From Herbidospora yilanensis (GTDB lineage Bacteria > Actinomycetota > Actinomycetes > Streptosporangiales > Streptosporangiaceae), in the NCBI RefSeq assembly GCF_001570565.1, contig NZ_BBXE01000025.1, positions 96,674 through 160,673 on the forward strand: a stretch of DNA of 64,000 nucleotides. The letters run 5' to 3'. Of the stretch, positions 8,129 through 16,595 are shown one piece after another. The position numbers and the translations under genes were made by a program. Every line of letters begins with the position of its first letter. The first letter of the stretch is position 1. Under the pieces are notes generated by a model. That model made no database searches. It was not told the DNA's origin and saw only the letters and a list, made by a program, of their open reading frames with translations.

Positions 8129-8690
8129 ACACGGCCGACAGGTATTCGGCGAAGGCGGCCCGCAGGTCGTCGAGGGTGGGGGTCCCCCCGGCGCCGACGA
8201 CGGCGTCGAACAGCAGCCCCTCGGTGAACGCGACGAGTTGCCGCCCGTGCCGCACCGGGTCGGAGGTGCCCGCGGCGGTGAACATCGCCACGCCCTGGTC
8301 GCGGTAGCGGCGGCCGATGTCGTCGTAGACGGCACGCAGTTCGGGGCGGCGGGTGGCCTCCAGAGCCAGTTCGTAGCGGGCGATGCTGCGCCGGCGGTCG
8401 ACCTCGATCATCGTGTGCGTCGACACCGACAGCAGCTCGACCATGGCCTCCCGCCCCACGGGCGGCAGCGGCCGGGTGAGCAACGCGGCGAAGTGCTCGT
8501 CCTCCAGCTCGGTCAGCCGGGCCAGGGCGAGCTCCAGGAGCGCGGCGCGGCTGCGGGCCAGGTTCGACGTCGAGCCCGGCGGCAGCCCGGCCGCCGCGTC
8601 GACCGCGCGGTGGGTCAGCCCGCGCATGCCCAGGTCGGCGAGGATCTCGATCGCGGCGTCCCCGATGATCCGCGCCCGCTCAGTGCTCAC
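8106..8690 (-). CDS. TetR family regulator
   Basis: This is a 194-residue TetR-type regulator. Its helix-turn-helix (residues about 10-52) contains LGMRGLTHRAVDAAAGLPPGSTSN, written here in part only, and is followed by an all-helical C-terminal domain. It starts with GTG at 8690. It is divergent from the FAD monooxygenase gene at 8749 with only 58 bp between, and that gap contains two copies of a 12-bp operator-like palindrome (8700-8729). I infer that it represses itself and the monooxygenase, probably responding to an aromatic or hydrophobic ligand. The 3' end overlaps the YdeI-like gene by 23 bp. Confidence 0.85.
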   Translation of the reverse strand: MSTERARIIGDAAIEILADLGMRGLTHRAVDAAAGLPPGSTSNLARSRAALLELALARLTELEDEHFAALLTRPLPPVGREAMVELLSVSTHTMIEVDRRRSIARYELALEATRRPELRAVYDDIGRRYRDQGVAMFTAAGTSDPVRHGRQLVAFTEGLLFDAVVGAGGTPTLDDLRAAFAEYLSAVFRDGSPI

Positions 8691-8699
8691 TTTCGCAGA

Positions 8700-8729
8700 C
8701 TACACATGTAGTGCATACTACAGATGTAG
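8700..8729. promoter_or_regulatory. Tandem TetR operator between regulator and monooxygenase
   Basis: There are two copies of CTACA(C/G)ATGTAG, at 8700-8711 and 8718-8729. Each has 5-bp arms CTACA/TGTAG, and they are spaced 18 bp centre to centre. The pair fills the gap between the divergent TetR and monooxygenase genes, which fits cooperative binding of two TetR dimers. Confidence 0.65.
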
Positions 8730-8748
8730 TTTTCCCAGGGGAGGCATC

Positions 8749-9858
8749 ATGAGACACGCCGTGGTGGTCGGCGCCGGGATCGGCGGGCTGACCGCAGCAG
8801 CCGCGCTGAGGCGGCGGGGGTGGGCGGTGACCGTGCTGGAACGGGCCGCCTCGATCGAACCGGTCGGCGCGGGCCTGGCGATGGCGCCCAACGCGCTGCG
8901 CGCGCTCGACGTGATCGGGGTGGGCGACCCGGTGCGCAGGTTGTCGGCCTTCCAGGGCTCGGGCGGCATCAGGACCAAGACCGGCAAGTGGTTGTCGCGC
9001 ACCAGCGCCGAGGCCGCCCAGGAGCGCTACGGCGACCCGACCGTGCTCCTGCACCGGGCCGAGCTGGTCGACCTGCTGGCCGCGCAGGCCCCCGAGATCG
9101 AGCTCGGCACCCCGGTCGAGTCGGTCACCGCCGACGGCGTGGTCACCACCGCGAAGGGCGAGCTCAGAGCCGACCTGGTGGTGGCCGCCGACGGCCTCAG
9201 GTCGCGCGTCCGGGCGCAGCTCTTCCCGTCGCTCCCCGGCCCGGTCTACGCGGGCGTGACGAGCTGGCGCCTGATCACCCCCTACGCCGGGGCGCGGCCG
9301 TCGGAGTCGTGGGGCGACGGCCAGGTCTTCGGCGTGATGCCGCTCGCCGGCGACCAGGTCTACGCCTACGCGACCGTCCCCGCCCCGCCCGGCGGATCGT
9401 CCCCCGACGAACTCGCCGACCTGAAGCGCCTGTTCGCCGGCTGGCACGACCCCATCCCGGCGGTGCTCGGCGGCACCGACCCGGCGAAGGTCATCCGCAC
9501 CGACATCTTCAGCCTGGAGACCGCTCCCCCGGCCTACCACTCCGGCAAAGTGGCCCTGCTCGGCGACGCCGCCCACGCCATGACCCCGAACCTCGGCCAG
9601 GGGGCCTGCCAGGCGATCGAAGACGCGGTCACGCTGGCGTACACGAATGATCTGGAGAGCTATTCGGCGGCCCGGATGCCGCGCACGGCGCCGATCGTGA
9701 AGCGGTCGCGGACCCTCGCCCGGATCACGGCGTGGCGCAACCCGGTCGCGGTCGCCGCGCGGAACTCGTTGGTCAGCCTCGCCGGCCGGCTCGGCACCAC
9801 GGCGGCGCTGCGTCAGATGGACACGGTCTTCGCCTGGGAACCGCCGGTCAGACCGTGA
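8749..9858 (+). CDS. FAD-dependent aromatic monooxygenase
   Basis: This is a 369-residue group A flavoprotein monooxygenase of the salicylate/p-hydroxybenzoate hydroxylase class. The N-terminal dinucleotide-binding motif is GAGIGG. A DG motif occurs in ADGLRSRVR near residue 150, and the second FAD motif LLGDAAHAMTPNLGQGACQAIED is near residue 270, here quoted for its key GD and P residues. There is no membrane segment. The ATG at 8749 has GGGGAGG seven bases upstream, and translation upstream of it does not look coding. It is controlled by the divergent TetR (tandem operator at 8700-8729). Substrate unknown. The 3' end overlaps the DMT transporter gene by 11 bp. Confidence 0.87.
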   Translation: MRHAVVVGAGIGGLTAAAALRRRGWAVTVLERAASIEPVGAGLAMAPNALRALDVIGVGDPVRRLSAFQGSGGIRTKTGKWLSRTSAEAAQERYGDPTVLLHRAELVDLLAAQAPEIELGTPVESVTADGVVTTAKGELRADLVVAADGLRSRVRAQLFPSLPGPVYAGVTSWRLITPYAGARPSESWGDGQVFGVMPLAGDQVYAYATVPAPPGGSSPDELADLKRLFAGWHDPIPAVLGGTDPAKVIRTDIFSLETAPPAYHSGKVALLGDAAHAMTPNLGQGACQAIEDAVTLAYTNDLESYSAARMPRTAPIVKRSRTLARITAWRNPVAVAARNSLVSLAGRLGTTAALRQMDTVFAWEPPVRP

Positions 9859-10708
9859 CCGGCTCGGGCTTGTTCTCCTGCGCCATGGGCGAGTGGTCGG
9901 GGGCCAGCCGGCTGAGCGTGATGGTGCCCCAGACGAGGATGGCGGTCGCGACGAGCGCGGGTACGACCTGGCCCACTCCGGCCGGCAGGGGTTCGCCGAG
10001 CAGGACGGTCCCGGCGGTGATCGAGGTGATGGGGTCGACGATCTGCACGGTCGCGTAGGCGATGCCGAAGTAGCCGACCTCGTAGGACTTCTGCAGCAGC
10101 ACCACGGCCGCGATCAGCAGGAGGGGGATGGCGAGGGCGAACCAGTGCAGTAAGTCGCCCCACGCGCCGTCGAAGTTGGCCCCCACGACGCGCACGAACG
10201 TCGACACGGTCGCGGTCACCGCCCCCGCGCCGATCGACATCCAGATGGCCTTGCCGGGCCCGGCGAAGAACCGCGACGACACGAGGCTGGCGGCGGCGAT
10301 CAGCGCGACGACGAGGATCATCCCGACGCCCTCGCCGGTCGACATCGACGGCTTCACGTTGTGGGCCGGGACCAGCAGCATCAGCCACAACAACCCGACC
10401 GCCACGGCCAGCGACCCGAGATATTCGGCCCGCTTGGCCTTGCGCCCGTGGAGCCAGGCCGCCAGCGGCACCGCGAACACGAGCGTGGCGACGCTGATCG
10501 GCTGGACGATGATGAGCGGCGCGAAACTGAGCGCGACCGCGTGGAGACAGGCCCCGCTGAAACTGATGATCCCGCCGATCCACCAGCGCGGCCGGCGGAC
10601 GAGCCGTAGGGTGGCTCCCTGGGCGACGGCCTCGAACTGCTGGAGGGCCGCCCCCAGCGCATATCCGAGCGCGCCCAGCAGGGCGATGGTGAACCCCAGC
10701 CAGGTCAT
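9848..10708 (-). CDS. DMT superfamily (EamA-like) transporter
   Basis: This integral membrane protein of about 286 residues has ten predicted transmembrane segments in two repeats, typical of drug/metabolite transporters. The C-terminal half contains VQIVDPITSITAGTVLLGEP, a usual position for the second repeat's signature. ATG 10708 has CGGAG seven bases upstream; an earlier ATG at 10714 sits too close to it. Substrate cannot be predicted. It is convergent with the monooxygenase gene (11-bp overlap), so a shared transcriptional unit is excluded. Confidence 0.8.
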   Translation of the reverse strand: MTWLGFTIALLGALGYALGAALQQFEAVAQGATLRLVRRPRWWIGGIISFSGACLHAVALSFAPLIIVQPISVATLVFAVPLAAWLHGRKAKRAEYLGSLAVAVGLLWLMLLVPAHNVKPSMSTGEGVGMILVVALIAAASLVSSRFFAGPGKAIWMSIGAGAVTATVSTFVRVVGANFDGAWGDLLHWFALAIPLLLIAAVVLLQKSYEVGYFGIAYATVQIVDPITSITAGTVLLGEPLPAGVGQVVPALVATAILVWGTITLSRLAPDHSPMAQENKPEPVTV

Positions 10709-10753
10709 GGGCATGCTCCGGAGAATTCGAGGGTGCGGGTCACCCGATTCAGC

Positions 10754-12328
10754 TTAGGGACAATCTCCTGTTCCCCGGGTCGAGTCTCCCATATCTACCA
10801 GAACGGCCATTGCGGCATTCCGCCCGTTGAGGGCGATCACGCTGCCTCCCGGGTGGGTCGCCGCGCCGCACAGATAGACCCCTTCCATCGGCGTGCGGGG
10901 CGTCAGCCGCCGGTCCCACATCTGGTCCGGCCGCACCTCGCCCTGGAAGATGTGCCCCCCGGTCAGCCCGACGCGGCTCTCGATGTCGGGCGGCCCGAGC
11001 ACCTCGTAGTGGGCCAGGCAGTCGGCGAAGTCGGGGGCGTACCGGCCGATGAGGTCGATGAACTGGCGGGCCACCTCGTCGCGGCGCGCCTCCCAGCCGC
11101 CCTTCAGGGCGTAGGGGGCGTACTGCCCGAAGACGCTCATCAGCCCGTCCTGCACGTAGATCTCCCCGAACGCCACCGCCGGTTCGCCGGCCTGGCAACG
11201 TTCGAAGGCGCGCTGGGCGTCGTCGAGACCGGTCGTCACGTCGACCACGCCGTGGGCCATGAAGGTCCGGCCGGGAGCGGCCGTCCAGGAGGGCAGGCGG
11301 CGCAGGGCGGCGTTGAACTTGACCACGGGGCTGCGCACGTCCCATTCGGCGATGCGCAGCCGGTAGTCGGCGGGCGCGTCGCCGACCATGGTCATCAGGC
11401 GTTTGGGGTCGGCGTTGGAGACGACCCGGTCGGCCGCGACGAACGTGCCGTCGTCGAGGCACACCCCTTCTCCCGGGAGCACCCGCGCCACCGGCACCCC
11501 GGTGGCCAGCACGGCCCCGGCCTCGCGGGCGGCGTCGGCGATGGCGAAGCTCACCATCCCCATGCCGCCCCTGACGTAGCCCCAGACCGCGCCGACGCCG
11601 TCGAGCTCGCCGATGAAGTGCATCAGCTTGACGGCGGCGGTGCCGGGGTCGCGGGGGCCGGCGTAGGTGCCGATGATCCCCTGGCCGAACAGGGCGTCCT
11701 TGAGTCGCTGATCGGTGACGAAGTCGTCGATCACGTCGGCGATCGAGGCGTGGAAGAGGACGTCGGACATATAGGCGTCGCCGAGGATCTCATCGAGCTC
11801 CGCGCGGGTGGGCGAGTCGCCGGCCCAGGTGTCCCTGGCGCCCTTGCGGAGCTTGATCCGCATGCGGTCGAACAGGTCCTCGTAGGCGAAGTAGCCGTCG
11901 ATCTCCTTCTGGGGCAGGCCGAGATCCGCGAGCGCCCGGGTGGTCCTGTCGTGGTCGAGCCACTGGGCGAAGGCGGTGCCGTCGTCGTAGGGGATCCAGA
12001 GCTGGGGGTCGGCGATCGTGAAATCGAGGCCGCGTCGTTTCAGGCCGAGTTCGCGGATGACGGTCTCGTCGAGCAGCCCGACGACGTAGGCGCAGGGGCT
12101 CACGACGTACCGGGGATCCTCGAACGGGCGCTCCAGGGTGCACGCGCCGCCGAGGCGCTCGCGGGCCTCCAGCACCAGCACCCGTTTGCCCGCCCGTGCC
12201 AGGTAGGCGGCGCACGTCAGGCCGTTGTGACCGCCGCCGACCACGACCACGTCCCAGCGGCGACGCGCCAGGTCTTTCACGGGTTCGGGGAGGCCCACCT
12301 GGCCGAGCTGGGCGGCGATCTCGTTCAT
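10754..12328 (-). CDS. PYROXD2/CrtI-like FAD oxidoreductase
   Basis: This is a 524-residue amine-oxidase/phytoene-desaturase-fold flavoprotein. The N-terminus has the FAD-binding motif VVVGGGHNGLTCAAYLARAG near residue 28 and the downstream RLGGACTLE. The C-terminus has GGHIFQGEVRPDQMW and TPMEGVYLCGAATHPGG. The overall sequence resembles the PYROXD2 group rather than true carotenoid desaturases, and no carotenoid genes are nearby, so a carotenoid role is not supported. The gene stands alone. A strong 18-bp palindrome 11 bp before its start suggests control by a TetR-type repressor encoded elsewhere. Confidence 0.8.
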   Translation of the reverse strand: MNEIAAQLGQVGLPEPVKDLARRRWDVVVVGGGHNGLTCAAYLARAGKRVLVLEARERLGGACTLERPFEDPRYVVSPCAYVVGLLDETVIRELGLKRRGLDFTIADPQLWIPYDDGTAFAQWLDHDRTTRALADLGLPQKEIDGYFAYEDLFDRMRIKLRKGARDTWAGDSPTRAELDEILGDAYMSDVLFHASIADVIDDFVTDQRLKDALFGQGIIGTYAGPRDPGTAAVKLMHFIGELDGVGAVWGYVRGGMGMVSFAIADAAREAGAVLATGVPVARVLPGEGVCLDDGTFVAADRVVSNADPKRLMTMVGDAPADYRLRIAEWDVRSPVVKFNAALRRLPSWTAAPGRTFMAHGVVDVTTGLDDAQRAFERCQAGEPAVAFGEIYVQDGLMSVFGQYAPYALKGGWEARRDEVARQFIDLIGRYAPDFADCLAHYEVLGPPDIESRVGLTGGHIFQGEVRPDQMWDRRLTPRTPMEGVYLCGAATHPGGSVIALNGRNAAMAVLVDMGDSTRGTGDCP

Positions 12329-12338
12329 CCATCAACAC

Positions 12339-12356
12339 TGACTGGATAACCAGTCA
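12339..12356. promoter_or_regulatory. Palindromic operator upstream of PYROXD2-like gene
   Basis: TGACTGGATAACCAGTCA has perfect 7-bp arms around ATAA. It lies 11 bp upstream of the oxidoreductase start at 12328 and about 100 bp from the divergent secA2. The form is typical of TetR operators. It does not match the other TetR sites in this window. Confidence 0.6.
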
Positions 12357-12455
12357 AAGCGCAAGGGCCGCCCGTGGGTCTAGCATCGGTCATTCCGGGG
12401 TTTTTCCTACGGGGTGCCCTGGAACGACCTACTCGTGCGGCGCGTTGGAGCGGGC

Positions 12456-14708
12456 GTGGCCTCTCTATCCCAGATGATCCGGCGTTTCCTGGAGAAGCCC
12501 GGCAGCGTCGACATCGCGCCGTTCGAGCGCACCGTCGCCGCCGCCGGGGCGCTCGCCGACCGCGCGCGCGACCTCTCCCTTGAGGAATTGCGCGAGATGG
12601 CCGCCGCGAACGTCGGCTCGGCCGAGTTCTGCGCCGCGGTCCGCGAGGTCGCCGACCGCACCCTCGGTGAGCGCCCCTTCGACGTGCAGCTCGTCGGCAC
12701 GCTCGCCATGTTGTCGGGGAACGTCGTCGAGATGGCCACCGGCGAGGGCAAGACCCTCGCGGGCGCGCTGGCGGCCGCGGGATTCGCGCTGCGCGGCAAG
12801 TCGGTGCACGCCATGTCGGTCAACGACTACCTGGCCCGCCGCGACGCCGAGTGGATGGCGCCTTTCTACACGGCGATGAACCTGACGGTCGGCTGGATCG
12901 CCGAGGCGTCCACACCCGAGGAGCGCCGCGCCGCCTACGCCCGCGACATCACCTACGCCAACGTCAGCGAGATCGGCTTCGACCTGCTGCGCGACCGCCT
13001 GGCCACCGACCCCGAGTCGACCGTCCAGCCGGTCCCCCAGGTCGCCCTGGTCGACGAGGCCGACTCGGTGCTCGTCGACGAGGCCCGCGTGCCGCTCGTG
13101 CTGGCCGGCGCCACCGACGCGGGCGCGGCGGTCCCCGAGATGGCCGCGCTGGTCCGCCGCCTGTCGCGCGGCTACCACTTCGAGATCGACGACGAGGGCC
13201 GCAACGTCTTCCTGACCGCCAAGGGCACCGACACGGTCGAGAGCGCCCTCGGCATCTCCCTGTACGACCACCCCGGCACCGTCACCGAGGTCAACCTCGC
13301 CCTCCACGCCCACGCGCTGCTGGTGCGCGACGTCGACTACATCGTGCGCGACGGCCGCGTGCAGCTCGTGAACCACTCGCGCGGCCGGGTCGCCCAGCTC
13401 CAGCGCTGGCCCGACGGCCTCCAGGCGGCGGTGGAGGCCAAAGAGAAGCTGGCCCCGTCGGACACCGGCGAGATCCTCGACTCGATCACCATCCAGGGCC
13501 TGCTGACGCGCTACCCCGAGATCTGTGGCATGACCGGCACCGCCGTCGCCGTCGGTGAGAACCTGCGCGAGTTCTACAAGCTCAAGGTCGCCGTGATCGC
13601 GCCGAACCGGCCGTGCGTCCGCGAAGACGAGCCCGACCGCATCTACCCGTCGCTGATCGACAAGGAACTGGCCCTGGCCGACGAGATCGTCGCCCAGCAC
13701 GCCACCGGCCGCCCGATCCTGATCGGCACGCTCGACGTGGCCGAGTCCGAGTCCCTGGCCAAGGAACTGCGCTCGCGCGGGCTCGAACCGGTCGTGCTGA
13801 ACGCCAAGAACGACGCCGAGGAGGCGGCCATCATCGCCAGGGCGGGCGAGCTGGGCGCGCTGACGGTGTCGACCCAGATGGCCGGACGCGGCACCGACAT
13901 CCGTCTCGGCTCCCCGGAGGTCGCCGAACTGGGCGGCCTGCTGGTCATCGGCACGGGCCGCCACCCGTCGAGCCGCCTCGACGACCAGTTGCGCGGCCGG
14001 TCGGGCCGCCAGGGCGACCCGGGCCGGTCGGTGTTCTTCGTCAGCGGCGAAGACGACCTGCTCAAGGCCTACCTGCCCGACGAGACCCTGCCGAAGGCCG
14101 AGAAAGACGGCCGGATCCGCGACAAGCAGGCCGCCTACCTGGTCGGCCACGCCCAGCGCATCGCCGAGGGCGTCAACACCGAGATCCACCGCAACACCTG
14201 GCGCTACACCCGCGTCCTGGAGGAGCAGCGCGCCCGCCTGCTCGACCACCGCGACCGCATCCTCTACGGCGACGCCGGCGCCGAGGCCCTCCGCGACGCC
14301 CGCCCCGAGCGCTACCGGGAACTGGTCGAACAGTCGTCGGAGGAGACCGTGGCCGCCGCGGCCCGCCAGATCGTGCTGTTCCACCTCGACCGTTGCTGGA
14401 CCGACCACCTGGGCTACTTCGCCGACCTGCGCGAGGGCATCCACCTGCGGGCTCTCGGGCGGCTCAGCCCGATCGACGAGTTCAACCGCGAGGCGCTGCC
14501 CGCCTACCGGAAGCTTCTGGAGGAGATCGAGAAGCGCGCGACGGCGAGCTTCGACGCCCTCGACCTGTCCTCGCCGCTGGCCGAACAGGGCATGAAGCGG
14601 CCGTCGGCGACGTGGACCTATCTGGTGTCGGAGAACCCGTTCGGCAGCGACTGGGACCGGGTGCTGCGGCGCGTCTCCTCGGCGCTGCGCGGCCGCAAGA
14701 AGGGCTAG
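12456..14708 (+). CDS. secA2: Accessory Sec translocase ATPase SecA2
   Basis: This DEAD-box protein translocase motor has about 750 residues, shorter than housekeeping SecA (about 900) and lacking its C-terminal zinc/linker domain. It has Walker A ATGEGKT (near residue 93), Walker B VDEADS (near 198), GMTGTA (near 350), TQMAGRGTDI (near 470) and QLRGRSGRQGDPG (near 510). GTG 12456 is preferred because GGAG lies five bases upstream; GTG 12414 would add 14 residues. In actinobacteria SecA2 exports a small set of substrates, some without a recognisable signal peptide. No SecY2 or accessory Sec proteins are adjacent. Downstream lie two envelope genes on the other strand, including a CHAP protein without an obvious signal peptide. 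Confidence 0.9.
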   Translation: MASLSQMIRRFLEKPGSVDIAPFERTVAAAGALADRARDLSLEELREMAAANVGSAEFCAAVREVADRTLGERPFDVQLVGTLAMLSGNVVEMATGEGKTLAGALAAAGFALRGKSVHAMSVNDYLARRDAEWMAPFYTAMNLTVGWIAEASTPEERRAAYARDITYANVSEIGFDLLRDRLATDPESTVQPVPQVALVDEADSVLVDEARVPLVLAGATDAGAAVPEMAALVRRLSRGYHFEIDDEGRNVFLTAKGTDTVESALGISLYDHPGTVTEVNLALHAHALLVRDVDYIVRDGRVQLVNHSRGRVAQLQRWPDGLQAAVEAKEKLAPSDTGEILDSITIQGLLTRYPEICGMTGTAVAVGENLREFYKLKVAVIAPNRPCVREDEPDRIYPSLIDKELALADEIVAQHATGRPILIGTLDVAESESLAKELRSRGLEPVVLNAKNDAEEAAIIARAGELGALTVSTQMAGRGTDIRLGSPEVAELGGLLVIGTGRHPSSRLDDQLRGRSGRQGDPGRSVFFVSGEDDLLKAYLPDETLPKAEKDGRIRDKQAAYLVGHAQRIAEGVNTEIHRNTWRYTRVLEEQRARLLDHRDRILYGDAGAEALRDARPERYRELVEQSSEETVAAAARQIVLFHLDRCWTDHLGYFADLREGIHLRALGRLSPIDEFNREALPAYRKLLEEIEKRATASFDALDLSSPLAEQGMKRPSATWTYLVSENPFGSDWDRVLRRVSSALRGRKKG

Positions 14709-14754
14709 ATCCGCTTCGGGGAACCCGGGCGACCGGCTCGTCCCGGAAAGCGCG

Positions 14755-14786
14755 CGAAAAAAGCCCGGCCCCCTGCGGGCCGGACC
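14755..14786 (-). terminator. Rho-independent terminator of small secreted protein gene
   Basis: On the minus strand, CCGGCCC-GCAG-GGGCCGG is followed by GCTTTTTT. It lies 20 bp past the stop of the 14806-15021 gene and may also stop secA2 transcripts. Confidence 0.7.
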
Positions 14787-14805
14787 CTTCATCGTATTCG
14801 GGGAT

Positions 14806-15021
14806 TTACCGCCACGCGGTGAAATGCCACTTGTTCGCGGTCGAGTAGGTGCACGACGACACATTCCACCCGGCCGCCTTGATGGCGGACCGCCAGTAAT
14901 TGCAGTTACCAGAGTCGGGGTAACCGCCGTAGAACTTGCTTTCCGCGTGGGCGGTCCCTGACATGGAGAAAACCGCTCCGGCGATGGCGAGACCGACGAA
15001 CGCCCTTTTCAGAACTTTCAT
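14806..15021 (-). CDS. Small secreted two-cysteine protein
   Basis: This is a 71-residue precursor with a clear Sec signal peptide: MKVLKR, then a hydrophobic core, then SGTAHA as the likely cleavage site. The mature peptide is about 44 residues and rich in Tyr, Trp, Ser and Asn. It has exactly two cysteines (in NCNYW and SSCTY) that could form one disulfide. I recognise no family. An ATG five codons upstream (15036) is possible but less likely. The gene has its own terminator at 14755-14786, so it is probably a monocistronic transcript. Its job is unknown; candidates are a secreted structural or antimicrobial peptide. Confidence 0.7.
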   Translation of the reverse strand: MKVLKRAFVGLAIAGAVFSMSGTAHAESKFYGGYPDSGNCNYWRSAIKAAGWNVSSCTYSTANKWHFTAWR

Positions 15022-15200
15022 GGTGTTGCCTTTCATGTGGCTGCGCGGGAACTGCCGCTACCCGGTCATACTCAACCGGCGGTCAGCGGCACGCAAGGCC
15101 GCCAAGGCCGTGGAACGCGCCTTTGGCAGAGATAGGCAAATCGCCGGAACGATTTCGAGTGGCTCGAAATTCAACGCGAATACAGCGCCGGACACGAGAC

Positions 15201-15234
15201 GATCCGCGCCCCCCTGGGAGACGGGGCGCGGATC
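15201..15234 (-). terminator. Strong stem-loop after CHAP gene
   Basis: GATCCGCGCCCC and GGGGCGCGGATC form a perfect 12-bp stem around a 10-base loop, 24 bp past the CHAP gene stop. No T tract follows, so this is an actinomycete-style stem-only terminator or a processing site. Confidence 0.55.
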
Positions 15235-15257
15235 GCCGTTCGGGGCCCGCTTCTTCC

Positions 15258-16487
15258 CTATGCCCCGGTCTTCTCGTGCCTGCCCTTCCTGGCCCGGACG
15301 ATCAGGAAGCGCAGGCCGACCGCGACGAGCGCGCAGGCCACCAGCCCGGAGGCGATGACCGGCACGGGCGTCTCCGGCCGCGGAGTCGTGGTGTCGGCGG
15401 CCACGTGGCTCGCCGACGGGATGGCGATGGTCTTGGGCTGCGGCGCCGCCGACGGCGGCACCGCGGCCTTCTTCTGGGGAACCTGCTTCTGGGGGGCCGC
15501 CTGGTGGGGGACGACCTTCCGCGCCGCGACGGGAGCCGCGACGGGGGTGCAGGTGACGTCCTGGACGTCCGACTCCTTGAACGTGACGGGCGGCGCCTCG
15601 CCGGAACCGCCGCGGGAGTTGTACGCGCCGGACGCGAACGGCTCGGGAGCGCCCTTCTTGCCCAGGCCGTCGCCCCACTTGGTGATGACGTAGTCGATGT
15701 CGATGTGGCCTGCGCCGCCGTTGCCCTCGACGGTCAGGCTGCCGTCGTTCCAGGTGCCGCCGGTGAGTTCGGCGAAGGTCTTGCCGTCGAGGTCGAGCAT
15801 GACGCCGTTGCTCGACGGCGAGCCCGGCCCTCGGTCGCCGACGAAGAAGGGGGCCTTCCTGCCGTCGTGCATGACGTAACCTTCGGTGCCCATGGGCCAG
15901 CTCGGACTGGCCGCCAGTCCCTTCTGCATGGGCTCGCCCGACGCGGGGGCGCCGGTGTCTCCGTTGCGGCCCGAACCGTCGTCCCAGAAGTACGACGCGG
16001 TGGTCGAGCCCTCGTACAGGGGATGGACGACCAGGTCCGGCACGCCATACCCGGAGAAATCGGACGTGGGCCGGGTCACCCGCTGGACCGAGCCGTTGAG
16101 GGCCTCGATCGTGGTGACCTCGCCGTCGGCGGTCTTCTCGACCACGCCGACCTGGCCGTGGTCCTTGAGGAAGGCGACCGCGCCGGGCTGGGGCTCGGAG
16201 GTCCAGGCGTCCTTCGACTTGAACCACTCGGCGTGGTCGGCGGAGGCGGCGAAGCTGCCGACCTGCTTGAGCACCCCGGCCGACTGGCCGGCGTACGAGA
16301 CGAACGTGTCGCACCAGGGGGCGGAGGCGAGGGCGGGGTCTTTGCCTTCGCTGTACCAGGCGCCGTACTTGCTCTGCTTACCCGCCTGCGCGCTGTAGCC
16401 CAGCTCCTGCCGGGCCGCGTCGAGCAGCGAGTCGGTGATGGGGGAAATGGGGGAATCTCCTTTGGTCACATGCGAGTAACCGGACAT
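15258..16487 (-). CDS. CHAP domain protein with C-terminal membrane segment
   Basis: This 409-residue protein has an N-terminal CHAP (cysteine, histidine-dependent amidohydrolase/peptidase) domain, residues about 20-150, with the likely nucleophile Cys59 in APWCDTFVS and the base His110 in DHGQVGVVE. CHAP enzymes usually cleave peptidoglycan cross-bridges. A middle segment has alternating glycine-rich blocks, followed by an Ala/Pro/Lys linker (about 300-355) and one transmembrane helix with a basic tail (RARKGRHEK). Oddly there is no N-terminal signal peptide; the segment before the helix reads RPETPVP, only faintly like a sortase motif. Start choice is uncertain: AAAGGAG occurs inside the first codons, and a later start cannot be excluded. 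Confidence 0.75.
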   Translation of the reverse strand: MSGYSHVTKGDSPISPITDSLLDAARQELGYSAQAGKQSKYGAWYSEGKDPALASAPWCDTFVSYAGQSAGVLKQVGSFAASADHAEWFKSKDAWTSEPQPGAVAFLKDHGQVGVVEKTADGEVTTIEALNGSVQRVTRPTSDFSGYGVPDLVVHPLYEGSTTASYFWDDGSGRNGDTGAPASGEPMQKGLAASPSWPMGTEGYVMHDGRKAPFFVGDRGPGSPSSNGVMLDLDGKTFAELTGGTWNDGSLTVEGNGGAGHIDIDYVITKWGDGLGKKGAPEPFASGAYNSRGGSGEAPPVTFKESDVQDVTCTPVAAPVAARKVVPHQAAPQKQVPQKKAAVPPSAAPQPKTIAIPSASHVAADTTTPRPETPVPVIASGLVACALVAVGLRFLIVRARKGRHEKTGA

Positions 16488-16595
16488 TAGGCCCCATTTA
16501 CCTCAAGCCATAAGAGAACCTGACAAAACTTTGCCTGGGGTTTACTGATCGTCGTGGCAGGAAGAGGATGTCCAGCCACAACGAAGGGACCTCCC

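Noticed and set aside
10754-12328. Carotenoid phytoene desaturase
   Set aside because: Fold similarity only; no carotenoid genes nearby and the sequence fits the PYROXD2-like group better.
12465-14864. 799-codon minus-strand open frame opposite secA2
   Set aside because: It is the antisense shadow of a high-GC gene; its translation is low-complexity (Val/Gly/Arg/Asp) with no family motif, while secA2 motifs are complete.
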